From NCBI GenBank assembly GCA_910589035.1, contig CAJUSI010000033.1, forward strand, positions 1 through 59,330: 59,330 nucleotides of DNA. Direction: 5' to 3'. The stretch's first letter is position 1. The number at the start of each line of letters is the position of its first letter. The notes under the pieces were generated by a model, which was not told the origin of the DNA, searched no databases, and saw nothing but the letters and a program-made list of their open reading frames with translations. The stretch comes from an uncultured Acetatifactor sp. GTDB lineage: Bacteria > Bacillota > Clostridia > Lachnospirales > Lachnospiraceae. This document shows, one piece after another, positions 1 through 9,119 of this stretch. The position numbers were made by a program, and so were the translations under genes.

Positions 1-302
1 TCGATCTGCAGCCCATAAGCGCGGCAGTCCAGCTCCATGAGACGCCAGGGATAAATCAGGTTCACAGAATACTGGTTCTCCAGGCCCAGCAGGAAGGAAA
101 ATCCGGCGGCGCGCACCTTCTTTATCCTGTCCCTCTGGCGGAAAGAAATCCTTCCTTTGGCATTCCGGATAGAGTAAAAGCCCTCCTCCTCATCAAATGT
201 CCAGTCCTCCGGAAGCTTCTCTCCCAGATAGTACTCCAGCACGGACCGCATCCTGTCCGGCCTGTTCATGTACACGTTCAGCACATTGTTGGGTTCTCCC
301 AT
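1..302 (-). CDS. Rpn-family (PD-(D/E)XK nuclease/transposase-like) protein, 5' part only
   Basis: Reading leftwards from an ATG at 302 gives about 100 residues that run off the window, so this is an N-terminal fragment. The segment around FLLGLENQYSVNLIYPWR resembles the LLGIENQS...MPVR region of Rpn (recombination-promoting nuclease, PD-(D/E)XK) proteins, which are abundant in Lachnospiraceae. The catalytic residues cannot be judged because the C-terminal part is missing. Rpn proteins are generally associated with DNA cleavage and RecA-independent recombination. The family assignment rests on this short match only. Confidence 0.55.
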   Translation of the reverse strand, partial: MGEPNNVLNVYMNRPDRMRSVLEYYLGEKLPEDWTFDEEEGFYSIRNAKGRISFRQRDRIKKVRAAGFSFLLGLENQYSVNLIYPWRLMELDCRAYGLQI

Positions 303-703
303 GGTTCCGCCTTTCCGCAGGCCGACGGAATCGAAACCGGGCCTGGGGCGTCTTTCTCTGCTTTTCCTGAAAGTCTGCTTCTCCCGAAACCATACTTTTC
401 CTGAAAATGTGTTTTTCCCGAAACTATGTTTTTCCTGAAAAGCAGACTATAAACGCCATAAACCGGAGCCAATACCATTTCCCTGCTCATGTTTTATTGT
501 ATGGTATCAAGCAGGGTAGGATTGGAAAACAGATACTTTAGATGGTATACACCGCGTTAATAAGGCTGCGGTCAGAATCTCCTGCTCATTGATAGGGAAG
601 CTGCTTTGCTTCGTAGAACTACTATAGCACATTTTAACAAAGGGCACAACTATAAAAATACAATTTTCACGGCAAAATTTTCTAATAAGATGACTGCTCC
701 TCC
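303..703. other. Intergenic stretch with a degenerate tandem repeat
   Basis: No convincing gene is visible here. The left part (about 362-450) holds roughly five degenerate copies of a ~17-base unit, best read on the minus strand as TTTCRGGAAAARCAYA. Copies alternate between TTTCAGGAAAA and TTTCGGGAAAA. A 70-codon open frame runs over the repeat on the minus strand, but its product is repeat-derived and has no recognisable homologue. The rest is AT-rich and probably holds the promoter of the Rpn-like gene. Confidence 0.5.
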
Positions 704-1441
704 TCAGTCATAATCCACCCCCATAAGACAGAGCCCCTGCGCCGGCGCGGTGGGGCCGGCCTTATGCCTGTCCGGATTCTCCAGCACCTCGGCCACCTGC
801 TCCGCTCTCATCCTGCCAAAGCCCACTTCCAGCAGCGTCCCCACCATGATACGGACCATTCCCTGTAAAAAGCCCGCTCCGTGGACGGTAAAGGTCAGAT
901 AGTCCCCCTCCCGTTCGATCCGGATTCTATCCACCTGCCTGACGGTGGATTTCTTCATTCTGGGATTGACGCAGAAATTCCGGAAATCGTGCCGTCCCAC
1001 AAGCAGCTCCGCCGCCTGCCTCATTGGCTGCAGATCAGGCTTTTCTTCCAGCCTGGTACAGTATTTCCTGTCAAAGACGGACTTGACGGCTCCCTCGTGA
1101 CAGGTGTAGCGGTAAGTCTTGCCGATGGCATTGTAGCGGGCATGAAATCTGGGCGAGGCTTCCCTCACCTCCTTCACCGCAATATCCTCGGGCAGGTAAC
1201 GATTCATATAATCCCGGATCTCCTCACAGCTTCTCTCCGTGTCCAGAAAGGCATTGGCCGTCATGCCGGCGGCGTGCACGCCCGCGTCCGTCCTCCCGGC
1301 CCCGATGACCTCCGTTTTCTTCCCGCACATCACCTCCAGCACGCTCTCCAGCTTGCCCTGAACGGTATTCTTATCCGGCTGACGCTGCCAGCCGTAATAA
1401 CGGCTTCCGTCATATTCAATCAGGAATTTATAATTTTTCAT
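704..1441 (-). CDS. truA: tRNA pseudouridine(38-40) synthase TruA
   Basis: A 245-residue protein that isomerises uridines 38-40 in the tRNA anticodon stem. The catalytic aspartate is D52 in GAGRTDAGVHA. The N-terminal EYDGSRYYGWQRQ and the C-terminal GAGFLQGMVRIMVGTL are also typical of TruA. The ATG at 1441 was chosen because GAGGAG lies just upstream and the family begins with this MKNYKFLIEYDG-like sequence. The frame stays open 32 codons further upstream, but that extension has no family match. It is a single gene, divergent from the MATE gene to its right. Confidence 0.95.
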   Translation of the reverse strand: MKNYKFLIEYDGSRYYGWQRQPDKNTVQGKLESVLEVMCGKKTEVIGAGRTDAGVHAAGMTANAFLDTERSCEEIRDYMNRYLPEDIAVKEVREASPRFHARYNAIGKTYRYTCHEGAVKSVFDRKYCTRLEEKPDLQPMRQAAELLVGRHDFRNFCVNPRMKKSTVRQVDRIRIEREGDYLTFTVHGAGFLQGMVRIMVGTLLEVGFGRMRAEQVAEVLENPDRHKAGPTAPAQGLCLMGVDYD

Positions 1442-1625
1442 GACTCTCTCCTCTTTTTTAAAGCTGTTACAAATTCTCAGCCCGCGGTTGCTCTGCTTAG
1501 TCCCCCACCTGCCCAGAACCAACCAGCCTTCTTCCAAAACGCACGGAATTTCACTGTAAAACGTTAGAATCTGCTTCTCAATTCTAAAATTCTGACTAAA
1601 AATCTACACAATCGAAAATAAATGC

Positions 1626-1654
1626 TTGCATTCTCTTCCCATATTATATATAAA
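1626..1654 (+). promoter_or_regulatory. Candidate promoter of the MATE/GT39 pair
   Basis: TTGCAT at 1626-1631 and TATAAA at 1649-1654 are separated by 17 bases, about 75 bases before the MATE start. Assigned by consensus only. Confidence 0.4.
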
Positions 1655-1727
1655 GATATTATAGAAAGCAAGTGCCCTCCGATGAGATCCCTATTTAAGA
1701 TCAATCTCTGATGAAAGAAGCATAAAA

Positions 1728-3098
1728 ATGGACAATGATTATCTGATACAAAAAAAGCCGCTGAAGGCATTGATTCTTTTCGCGCTGCCCATGATGGTGG
1801 GCAATCTCTTCCAGCAGACCTATACCATGGCAGATTCCGCCATCGTGGGACGGCTGGTGGGCGAGGACGCCCTGGCCGCCGTGGGTGCCAGCTATGCCCT
1901 CACCAATATCTTCATCTGCATTGCCATCGGCGGGGGGATCGGCGCGTCCGTTATTGTCAGCCGCTATTTCGGTGCAAAGGAATATAACCGCATGAAGCTG
2001 GCGGTCAGCACTGCCTTCGTCTCCTTTCTGGCAGTCAGCATTGTCCTGGCCCTGCCGGGACTTTTATGGGGCCGCCGGATTCTGCTTCTGCTGAATACCC
2101 CCATCGATGTGCTGGACATGGCTGCGGAGTACCTGGGCATCTATTTCCTGGGACTGCCCTTCCTTTTTATGTACAATGTGCTTTCCTCCACGTTCAACGC
2201 ATTGGGCAAATCCAGAATCCCCCTGTATTTCCTGATTTTTTCCTCTCTCTTTAATATCGCCCTGGACTTTCTCCTGGTGGGACATTTCGGCCTGGAGGTA
2301 GCCGGGGCGGCCTGGGCAACCCTGATCGCCCAGGGGATCTCCGCGCTGCTTTCCTTCGGAGTATTTCTGTATGTGTTGAAAAAGCTTGCCTGTGGCAAAA
2401 CCCGGCTTTTTGACGGAGCTGAGCTGCGGGACATGACGAAGATCGCCCTGCCCTCCATCCTGCAGCAGTCCATTGTGTCCATCGGCATGATGCTGGTGCA
2501 GTCCGTGGTAAACGGCTTCGGCTCCCAGGCCCTGGCGGGATTCTCCGCCGGCATGCGGGTGGAGTCCATCTGCGTGGTGCCCATGTCAGCCATCGGCAAT
2601 TCCCTTTCCTCCTATGCGGCGCAGAATATCGGAGCCGGGAAAAGTGACCGCATTGCGGCAGGCTACCATGCCGCCAACAAGATGGTGCTTGCCTGTGCCG
2701 CCCTCATAGCCCTGGTGCTGGAATTGTTCTACCGCCCCATCATCGCCTTCTTCCTGGGCGATAAGGGAACCCTGGCCGCCCTGAGTACGGGGCAGGATTA
2801 TCTCACCTTTATGGGCTGGTTTTTCTGTCTCATCGGGTTTAAAATGGCAGTGGACGGGCTGCTGCGCGGCGCCGGAGATATGAAGATGTTTACCATCGCC
2901 AACCTGGCAAACCTTTTTATCCGGGTGGCCTTCTCCATGGCCCTGGCCCCCAGGTTCGGCATTGAAATGGTGTGGGCGGCAGTCCCCATCGGGTGGTTCG
3001 CCAACTGGGCCATCTCCTTTCTCCAGTACAGAACGGGAAGGTGGAAGCTTCTGGCGCAGCAGGCCGCTGAAAAAAGAGAAGAAAGGATCGGAAAATGA
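1728..3098 (+). CDS. MATE family efflux transporter
   Basis: A 456-residue inner-membrane protein with about 12 hydrophobic segments and the MATE opening LILFALPMMVGNLFQQTYTM. An internal repeat of that motif appears near residue 240 (ALPSILQQSIVSIGMMLVQ). MATE proteins export cationic drugs or metabolites in exchange for Na+ or H+; the substrate cannot be read from sequence. The stop overlaps the start of the next gene by four bases (ATGA), so the two are probably co-translated. A paralogue lies at 36967-38307. Confidence 0.93.
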   Translation: MDNDYLIQKKPLKALILFALPMMVGNLFQQTYTMADSAIVGRLVGEDALAAVGASYALTNIFICIAIGGGIGASVIVSRYFGAKEYNRMKLAVSTAFVSFLAVSIVLALPGLLWGRRILLLLNTPIDVLDMAAEYLGIYFLGLPFLFMYNVLSSTFNALGKSRIPLYFLIFSSLFNIALDFLLVGHFGLEVAGAAWATLIAQGISALLSFGVFLYVLKKLACGKTRLFDGAELRDMTKIALPSILQQSIVSIGMMLVQSVVNGFGSQALAGFSAGMRVESICVVPMSAIGNSLSSYAAQNIGAGKSDRIAAGYHAANKMVLACAALIALVLELFYRPIIAFFLGDKGTLAALSTGQDYLTFMGWFFCLIGFKMAVDGLLRGAGDMKMFTIANLANLFIRVAFSMALAPRFGIEMVWAAVPIGWFANWAISFLQYRTGRWKLLAQQAAEKREERIGK

Positions 3099-4681
3099 AT
3101 CGTAACCTGAATAGAAAGCTCAAATGGAACAATAAATTCTGTATCGTCCTCATAGTGTTGGCCTTTGTCCTGGGACTGGCTGTCAGCAATGACTACGGAA
3201 CCTATTGGGATCAGTTCACGGAGGAAAGGATACTGATGCAGAATATGTATGAGTATATGAGCTACTTCCCCAATTCCGGCTGGGAGGATATTATCTCCCT
3301 GTCCGCAGAGAGGGATCACGGGGTTGCGCCCTATTACCCTCTGGGCATCTACTGGCTTTGCAGAATTCTGAGCCCCGGAAGCATGGATTTCCCGGCGGGT
3401 ACCTCTGCGCTGTGGCATTATTATACCTTTTTCCTCTTCTTCCTGGGCTGTCTGGCTTTCTACGGGATTGTTTACGAATTGTTCCGCAGCCATAAGCTCT
3501 CCCTGGTCTGCTTTTTCCTCTGTTACCTGTCGCCCCGCTTTTTTGCGGAGGGGCATTACAACAACAAGGATATCGTCATGCTCACCCTGTCCCTCCTGTG
3601 CGTCTACTTCGGAATCCGCTATATCCGGGAGCAGAAGCTCCGGCATGGCCTCTTCCTTGCGCTTTCCGCCGCCTTCATGACCAATGTCAAGATCCTGGGC
3701 GCCTGGTTTTTCGCCGTTCCCGGCATTGTCTACCTGATTGTAAATATCCGGAAGCGCAGAGTAAGCGGCTCCAAAGTCATGGACGGGATCAATGTAATTC
3801 TGGCATATTTCATCGTCTATGCCGCCATTACGCCGGCCCTCTGGAAGGAGGGAATCGGATTTCTGGAATATTGCCTGAGCAATGCCTCCAGCTTCTCCAG
3901 ATGGGGCGGTATGGTGGTCTATGCCGGGAAATCCTTCCTTCTGCCCGACGACCCTGTCCCAAAGGATTATCTTGCGCTCAATATCCTGTATACCACGCCC
4001 CTGCTCCTGCTGTTTTTCAGCCTCGTAGGACATATCCGGGCGGTGGCGGCCATGGTGAGAAAGGAAAAGGAGACCCCCTTTTACGCCATGATTCTCCTCC
4101 TTAACCTGGTGCCCTTTCTCTATTCCCTGATGAATAAAAATCTGGTCATCTACAACGGATGGCGGCATTTCTATTTCCTTTACGGGGGAATTCTGATCTT
4201 TGCGGCGGTGGGATTGAAGGCCATCCTTTCCTGCCTCAAAAGCCGCCCTCTGCGGTACGCGGTCTGCGCGGGAAGCCTGACCTGGCTTCTGTGCCTGGTG
4301 GTCATGGGACATCCCTTCCAGTATTCCTATCTCAATCTCCTGGCAAAGCGCCCCGCGGAAGGGAACTGGCAGCTGGACTATTGGAATGTGGGCGGGATTC
4401 CGGTACTGACAAGGCTCTATGAAAGCGGGGAGAGGGATCGGAATCTGGATCTGACCGTGACGGGCCTGGGGCCTCTGGAATTTGATTTGAAATATGTATG
4501 CCAATGGGGGGAGGCGGTCCGCTATCTCTCCTCCGAGGAGATCAGGGAATCCGGGATCCCGGCCAATTATGTGATCTGCAATACCACCTTCGATACCCCT
4601 CCGGAGGAAGGGTATCACCTGCTGTTCGAAACGGGGGCTTATGGCAGCTGCCTCTACCGGGTTTATGAAATTGATTTATGA
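3095..4681 (+). CDS. Polytopic GT-C (GT39-like) glycosyltransferase family membrane protein
   Basis: A 528-residue protein with an N-terminal membrane anchor, an acidic external loop (NDYGTYWDQFTEER) and about ten further membrane segments. This is the architecture of GT39/ArnT/PMT-like GT-C enzymes, which move sugars from lipid-phosphate carriers. The loop KNLVIYNGWRHFYFLYGG and a soluble C-terminal tail of ~100 residues are typical of clostridial members. It is translationally coupled to the MATE gene and its 3' end overlaps the convergent thioesterase gene by six bases. Donor and acceptor are unknown. Confidence 0.7.
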   Translation: MNRNLNRKLKWNNKFCIVLIVLAFVLGLAVSNDYGTYWDQFTEERILMQNMYEYMSYFPNSGWEDIISLSAERDHGVAPYYPLGIYWLCRILSPGSMDFPAGTSALWHYYTFFLFFLGCLAFYGIVYELFRSHKLSLVCFFLCYLSPRFFAEGHYNNKDIVMLTLSLLCVYFGIRYIREQKLRHGLFLALSAAFMTNVKILGAWFFAVPGIVYLIVNIRKRRVSGSKVMDGINVILAYFIVYAAITPALWKEGIGFLEYCLSNASSFSRWGGMVVYAGKSFLLPDDPVPKDYLALNILYTTPLLLLFFSLVGHIRAVAAMVRKEKETPFYAMILLLNLVPFLYSLMNKNLVIYNGWRHFYFLYGGILIFAAVGLKAILSCLKSRPLRYAVCAGSLTWLLCLVVMGHPFQYSYLNLLAKRPAEGNWQLDYWNVGGIPVLTRLYESGERDRNLDLTVTGLGPLEFDLKYVCQWGEAVRYLSSEEIRESGIPANYVICNTTFDTPPEEGYHLLFETGAYGSCLYRVYEIDL

Positions 4682-5095
4682 AACCGACAGCTCTCTCAGC
4701 ACGGCGTCGAACTCCGGGAATCTCTTCCTGATGGCAACCGGTCTGCGGTCCTCCCCCAGGAAGCAGTGTGTGGACTGAGCCGTGAAAACCACTGCTCCCG
4801 TGCCGGAGTCTCTCATGGAATAGCCGAATATCAGCTTCACCCCATTGTACCTTTCCACCCATACCTCCACCGCTATCTCATCGTCAAAGGTGGTGGGACG
4901 CTTATATTGGCATTCGACGGAAGCCACCGGGGAGGAGACCCCCTGCTCCTCAAACTGCCGCATGCCGTAACCGATGCTTTTCAGGAAGTCCAGCCTGGCT
5001 TCCTCCATCCACCTCAGATAATTGGAATGATGGGTGATGCCCATCTTATCGGTCTCATAATAATTGACTCTATGGATATAAATATGCCTGGTCAT
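4676..5095 (-). CDS. Acyl-CoA thioesterase, YbgC/FadM-type hotdog fold
   Basis: A 139-residue 4HBT-family protein. The N-terminal NYYETDKMGITHHSNYLRW matches the YbgC/FadM signature: D16 is the likely catalytic aspartate and H22/H23 follow in the substrate loop. Such enzymes hydrolyse acyl-CoA or acyl-ACP thioesters. The start overlaps the stop of the upstream PAS regulator gene (ATGA), suggesting translational coupling. An acyl-CoA ligase lies upstream of that pair, so acyl-thioester turnover is a reasonable theme, but the substrate is not known. Confidence 0.85.
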   Translation of the reverse strand: MTRHIYIHRVNYYETDKMGITHHSNYLRWMEEARLDFLKSIGYGMRQFEEQGVSSPVASVECQYKRPTTFDDEIAVEVWVERYNGVKLIFGYSMRDSGTGAVVFTAQSTHCFLGEDRRPVAIRKRFPEFDAVLRELSVS

Positions 5096-7092
5096 AACAT
5101 TTCTCCTGTCAGCTCCGCCAGGGTAGTCTCCCCCCAGCTGTAATTGGTAAGGTAACTGCCCTTAAATAATTGTGCATATTCTTCCTTACCGGAAAGATAC
5201 TCATACAGATCACACTGCACATTTTCCGCCACAATGCGCCGATTTCCGTCCACCGACTCCACGATATGGGGAATGCCCGCCTCCTCCAGAATATTCTTAA
5301 GCCGCAGTGCCACCTTCCGGTATCTCGCCAGGGTCACGGAATTCACCGGCTCCTCCTCCCACAGAAAGCTGATGGCCTCCTGGGAAGATACGAATCCTCC
5401 CCTTCTGTCCACCAGAAGAGCAAAAAGCTCCTTTGATTTCTTGTTGCGGAAGGCAATGGGCTTTCCGTCCACAAAGACGTCGAAATATCCGAAGGTACGG
5501 ATGGATACCGCAGGATTGCCCGCCGTCTCCTGTTCCCCCTGGGTCTGGGAATCCTCCACATTGTAAAGCATGATATACCGGGGAGAGGAGCCCCCCTGAA
5601 ATTTCTGGGAGCATATGGCCTTGATGCGCCTCTCACGCTCCCTGCTCAGATCATAGTAGGTAAATTCCGCCTCACCGTTTTGCAGAAGCTCCGCTATTTC
5701 CTCCGCAGTCGTCTCGCTGCGGGCGATAAATTCCCGGATGGGCGTGCTCTTCTTCATGAGAGGAATCCATTCCTCCCTGGTATAGCCGAAGAATTCGCAG
5801 ATATTGTCTGAGGCATACAGAGGCGTGACCATGCGGTCCGTCACCTCGAAAGCCGCGATGCCGTCCCGGAACCGCATTACCAGCTTCTGGAGATTTTCCT
5901 GCAGGGAAAGGATCCCGCTGTTCAAAGCGTCCGCCCTCTCGGCATCCGGAATGCAGCGGCAGCAGTAAAGACTGACGGAACTGTCCATTTTCAGGAATAT
6001 ACCGCTGTACTCCCTCACCTCTCCCCCGGAGGTCACAGCCCTGTAAAGCACCTGCGGCGGTTTCTCCCCCGGCTTCTCCAGCTTCCCCTGACAGAAATCC
6101 CTGAAATATTCCCTTACCTTGTCCCGGTCCTCCTCAATCACCGTGGACGCAATCCACTTCTCCGTAGCGTCCTCCATCTGCATGGAGATGTTCTCGATCC
6201 ATTTAAATCTGGGGGAATTCTGCCCGCAGAGACATTTTACGGTTTTGCAGGCAAGGTCATACTCAAATATTTTGTCATAGACATCGCCCAGGGCCTTAAG
6301 GTAGCGTTTGAGCTCCCTTTCCTTTCTGGAGCTGCGATGCTGTGTTACATCCATGCAGACGCTCTGAAATTCCTCCTCTCCCTGCTCGTTTACGCATTTG
6401 GCAACCCAGCCGAAGACAATGATCCTTGTGCCGTCGCAGCGGAGCAGCGAAATCTCTCCCGCCAGGGGAGCGTCTGCGGTATAGACCCGGTTCAGGTACA
6501 TGGCAAACTTCCGTCTCTCCTCCATGGGAATCAGCAGGAAAATATTTCCCCTGTAGAGCTCCAGATAATCCACCTCTCCTTCCTGAATATCAGGAAAACG
6601 CAGCAGCTCCTGCATCTGCCTGTTCATATAGGTGATCCTGGGCTGCTTTTCACAGGTATATTTCAGGAATCCGCAGGGAATGGTTTCGTTCAGAAACTGC
6701 AATGTATCGTTTTCCTTTTTCATCCCTGTGATATCCGTCAGCACAGAGTCACCGGTCAGGATGCCGTCCTCCCGTTTTGCAGACGTGACGGTATCGCTTA
6801 CATACATGACAGTACCGTCTTTTTTAACAAGGCGGTACTGCAGGGTAAGCGTCTGTTCCCCGGTCTGTAACTTATGGATCCAGTCTGCGTATGCCGCCCG
6901 GTCAGCGGGATGCACCAGCCGGGCATAGAAATCACCGCTCTCGTTTAAGAGCTCCCCCTCGCCATATCCGGTCATATCGCAGAGGTTGCGGCTCACATAG
7001 CATAAATGAACCGGATCCGTCAGGATATATCGATGGAAGCCGCTGATATTCCGGCTGAGTATCTCCTCCATATTTTCAATCACATTCTTCAT
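5092..7092 (-). CDS. Multi-PAS sensor with C-terminal OmpR/SARP-type winged-helix domain
   Basis: A 666-residue soluble protein. PAS-like segments are visible near residues 15-130 (YVSRNLCDMTGYGEGELL, LQYRLVKKDGTVMYVSD), 135-255 and 425-520 (ASDNICEFFGYTREEW). A more divergent segment lies near 265-400. From residue ~530 there is a trans_reg_C/SARP-like DNA-binding domain (SIRTFGYFDVFVDGKPI, then NKKSKELFALLVDRRGGFVSS). There is no histidine kinase, GGDEF or receiver domain, so signal input and DNA binding sit in one chain. It overlaps the thioesterase gene by four bases. The ligand and targets are unknown. Confidence 0.8.
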   Translation of the reverse strand: MKNVIENMEEILSRNISGFHRYILTDPVHLCYVSRNLCDMTGYGEGELLNESGDFYARLVHPADRAAYADWIHKLQTGEQTLTLQYRLVKKDGTVMYVSDTVTSAKREDGILTGDSVLTDITGMKKENDTLQFLNETIPCGFLKYTCEKQPRITYMNRQMQELLRFPDIQEGEVDYLELYRGNIFLLIPMEERRKFAMYLNRVYTADAPLAGEISLLRCDGTRIIVFGWVAKCVNEQGEEEFQSVCMDVTQHRSSRKERELKRYLKALGDVYDKIFEYDLACKTVKCLCGQNSPRFKWIENISMQMEDATEKWIASTVIEEDRDKVREYFRDFCQGKLEKPGEKPPQVLYRAVTSGGEVREYSGIFLKMDSSVSLYCCRCIPDAERADALNSGILSLQENLQKLVMRFRDGIAAFEVTDRMVTPLYASDNICEFFGYTREEWIPLMKKSTPIREFIARSETTAEEIAELLQNGEAEFTYYDLSRERERRIKAICSQKFQGGSSPRYIMLYNVEDSQTQGEQETAGNPAVSIRTFGYFDVFVDGKPIAFRNKKSKELFALLVDRRGGFVSSQEAISFLWEEEPVNSVTLARYRKVALRLKNILEEAGIPHIVESVDGNRRIVAENVQCDLYEYLSGKEEYAQLFKGSYLTNYSWGETTLAELTGEML

Positions 7093-7282
7093 GCCATCTC
7101 CCCATATCTGGAAGTAGTTTCAATCCATAATTCCCTGTCCCGGCGCAATCGCAATCCTCTTCAGGGCAGATTTATTTCATGAAAGGACTATATCACATTT
7201 CTACCCTGGAATCCAGAACAAAATTCCATGATCTCAAATCCCTGATCCGAAATCCCCCATAGCAGCAAAGGGCAGATTTCCC

Positions 7283-8932
7283 TTACGCGGAATGGGCTTC
7301 CGGATTCTCCCGCAGTGCCGCCCTGCGTACCTTCCCGCTGATAGTCTTGGACATTTCCTCCACAAACTCAATCACCCGGATCCATTTGTACTCAGCCAGC
7401 TTCCGGTTGCAGAACTCCTTAATCTGCGTCTCCAGCTCCTTTGTGGGCCTATACCCGCTGCACAGGACTATGACCGCCTTGATGGCCTGCCCCCGCAGCG
7501 CATCCGGAACCCCGATCACGCTGCATTCCAGGACGGCGGGATGCTCCATCAGCACATTCTCCACCTCGTCGGGCCCCACCCGGAATCCCCCCGTCTTGAT
7601 GATGTCGTCGAAACGACCGTGAAACCAGTACCGTCCGTTTTCATCCCGGTAAGCCGCGTCCCCGGTATGATACACTCCGCCCCGCCACACATGGCGGTAC
7701 TGCTCCTCATTGTCCAGATAGCCGCAGAAGATTCCTGTCCGGCTGCCGTTCTCCGGCGGGATAATCACCACCTCGCCGATCTCTCCCACGGGTGTCGGTT
7801 CCCCGTTCCTGCTCCGAAGCTCGATCCGGTAGAAGGGGGAAACGGTTCCCATGGAGCCCTCCACCGGTTTCCTTCCCATGAAATTTCCCATCAGAAGCGT
7901 GGTCTCCGTCTGCCCGTAACCCTCCCGCAGCGTCAGGCCCGTACTCTCGTGAAACCTGCGGAATACCTCCGGGGCCAGCACCTCTCCGGCGGTGGTTGCG
8001 GATTGCAGCGTGGGCATGGGCGGGACCCCCTTGCGCACCAGATAACGATATACCGTGGGCGGCGCGCAAAAGGAGGTCACCTTGTAGCGGTTGATTACAT
8101 TTGCCAGCTGCCTGGGATCAAAATTATCAAAATCATACACCATAACCGCACTTCCCACAAGCCACTGCCCGTAAAGCTTTCCCCAGGAGGCCTTGGCCCA
8201 GCCCGTCTCTGCCACGGTAAAATGCAGACCGTCCTCCCTGGCCTGCTGCCAGTATTTTGCGGTAACGATATGAGCCAGGGGATAGGTATAATCATGGATG
8301 ACTCCCTTGGGATTCCCTGTGGTCCCAGAGGTGAAATACAAAAGCATGGGATCGGCAGCCAGAGTTTCCGTCCGCTGAAATTCGCTTTCCGCCCCCTCCA
8401 TGGCCTTCGTCAGATTTTCAAAACCCTCCGCATCCGCCTGGACACACCAGAGCTTTACCGGAAACGGCACCTGCTCCAGCGCCGCCCTGATTTTTGCCGG
8501 CACTTCGTTCCGGGAAGTGCAGACGATGGCCTTCACCCCGGAAGAGCGGATACGATATACATAATCACTCACCGTCAGCATGTGGGTAGCGGGGATCATC
8601 ACGGCCCCCAGCTTATGCAGGGCAATGGCCGCGAACCAATATTCATAATGGCGCTTCAGTACCAGCATCACCCGGTCCCCCCTGACAATTCCCGCCTCCC
8701 GGAACACATTCGCCATCTGATTACTGTATTTTCGTATGTCCGAAAACGCAAATACGCGTTCCTCATTTTCCGTATTACACCAGACAAGTGCTCTCTTATC
8801 CGGCATTTCCCCGGCGATTGCGTCCGCCACATCATACCCGAAGTTAAAGTTATCGGGATAGTCCAGGATAATTTCCTTTAAATTGCCCTCATCATCCAGA
8901 ACTTCCCTGCAAAATTTCTGATAGATACTCAT
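7283..8932 (-). CDS. Acyl-CoA synthetase (AMP-forming), medium-chain/benzoate-type
   Basis: A 549-residue ANL-superfamily enzyme that adenylates a carboxylic acid and transfers it to CoA. Visible motifs are the P-loop YFTSGTTGNPKGVIH, YGQTETT, the hinge GRFDDIIKTGGFRVGP and the C-terminal catalytic lysine region SKTISGKVRR. The overall pattern matches acyl-CoA synthetases of the ACSM/medium-chain class. The ATG at 8932 is preferred because AAGGA and AGG lie just upstream; an in-frame ATG 21 codons earlier lacks a family match. The gene follows accA by about 190 bases and may be an end gene of the fatty-acid operon or separate. Confidence 0.88.
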   Translation of the reverse strand: MSIYQKFCREVLDDEGNLKEIILDYPDNFNFGYDVADAIAGEMPDKRALVWCNTENEERVFAFSDIRKYSNQMANVFREAGIVRGDRVMLVLKRHYEYWFAAIALHKLGAVMIPATHMLTVSDYVYRIRSSGVKAIVCTSRNEVPAKIRAALEQVPFPVKLWCVQADAEGFENLTKAMEGAESEFQRTETLAADPMLLYFTSGTTGNPKGVIHDYTYPLAHIVTAKYWQQAREDGLHFTVAETGWAKASWGKLYGQWLVGSAVMVYDFDNFDPRQLANVINRYKVTSFCAPPTVYRYLVRKGVPPMPTLQSATTAGEVLAPEVFRRFHESTGLTLREGYGQTETTLLMGNFMGRKPVEGSMGTVSPFYRIELRSRNGEPTPVGEIGEVVIIPPENGSRTGIFCGYLDNEEQYRHVWRGGVYHTGDAAYRDENGRYWFHGRFDDIIKTGGFRVGPDEVENVLMEHPAVLECSVIGVPDALRGQAIKAVIVLCSGYRPTKELETQIKEFCNRKLAEYKWIRVIEFVEEMSKTISGKVRRAALRENPEAHSA

Positions 8933-9119
8933 ACCTGCTTCCTTATCCTTATTTCCTGTTCCATCCCTGCTGTCTGCAGGCGTCATCCGCTGCACTTACA
9001 GGGACACGCACCCTTTTCCACACATGTCCGTCCGGCATCCCGGGGCTTTTCATCCCAACTGCCTGCAGGCATCGTCCGCTGCGTTTACAGATTGTAGCCC
9101 TGCGCCCCTGCGGGCAGGT

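Noticed and set aside
278..490. 70-codon minus-strand frame upstream of the Rpn-like fragment
   Set aside because: Its sequence is largely the translated 17-base repeat; it overlaps the better-supported Rpn start in another frame.
2798..4618. 606-codon open frame on the minus strand opposite the MATE and GT39-like genes
   Set aside because: It runs antisense to two genes with clear family motifs; its product is low in hydrophobic core patterns and has no recognisable domain. It arises from codon bias on the other strand.
7292..8881. 529-codon plus-strand open frame opposite the acyl-CoA ligase
   Set aside because: Antisense shadow of a well-supported enzyme gene.
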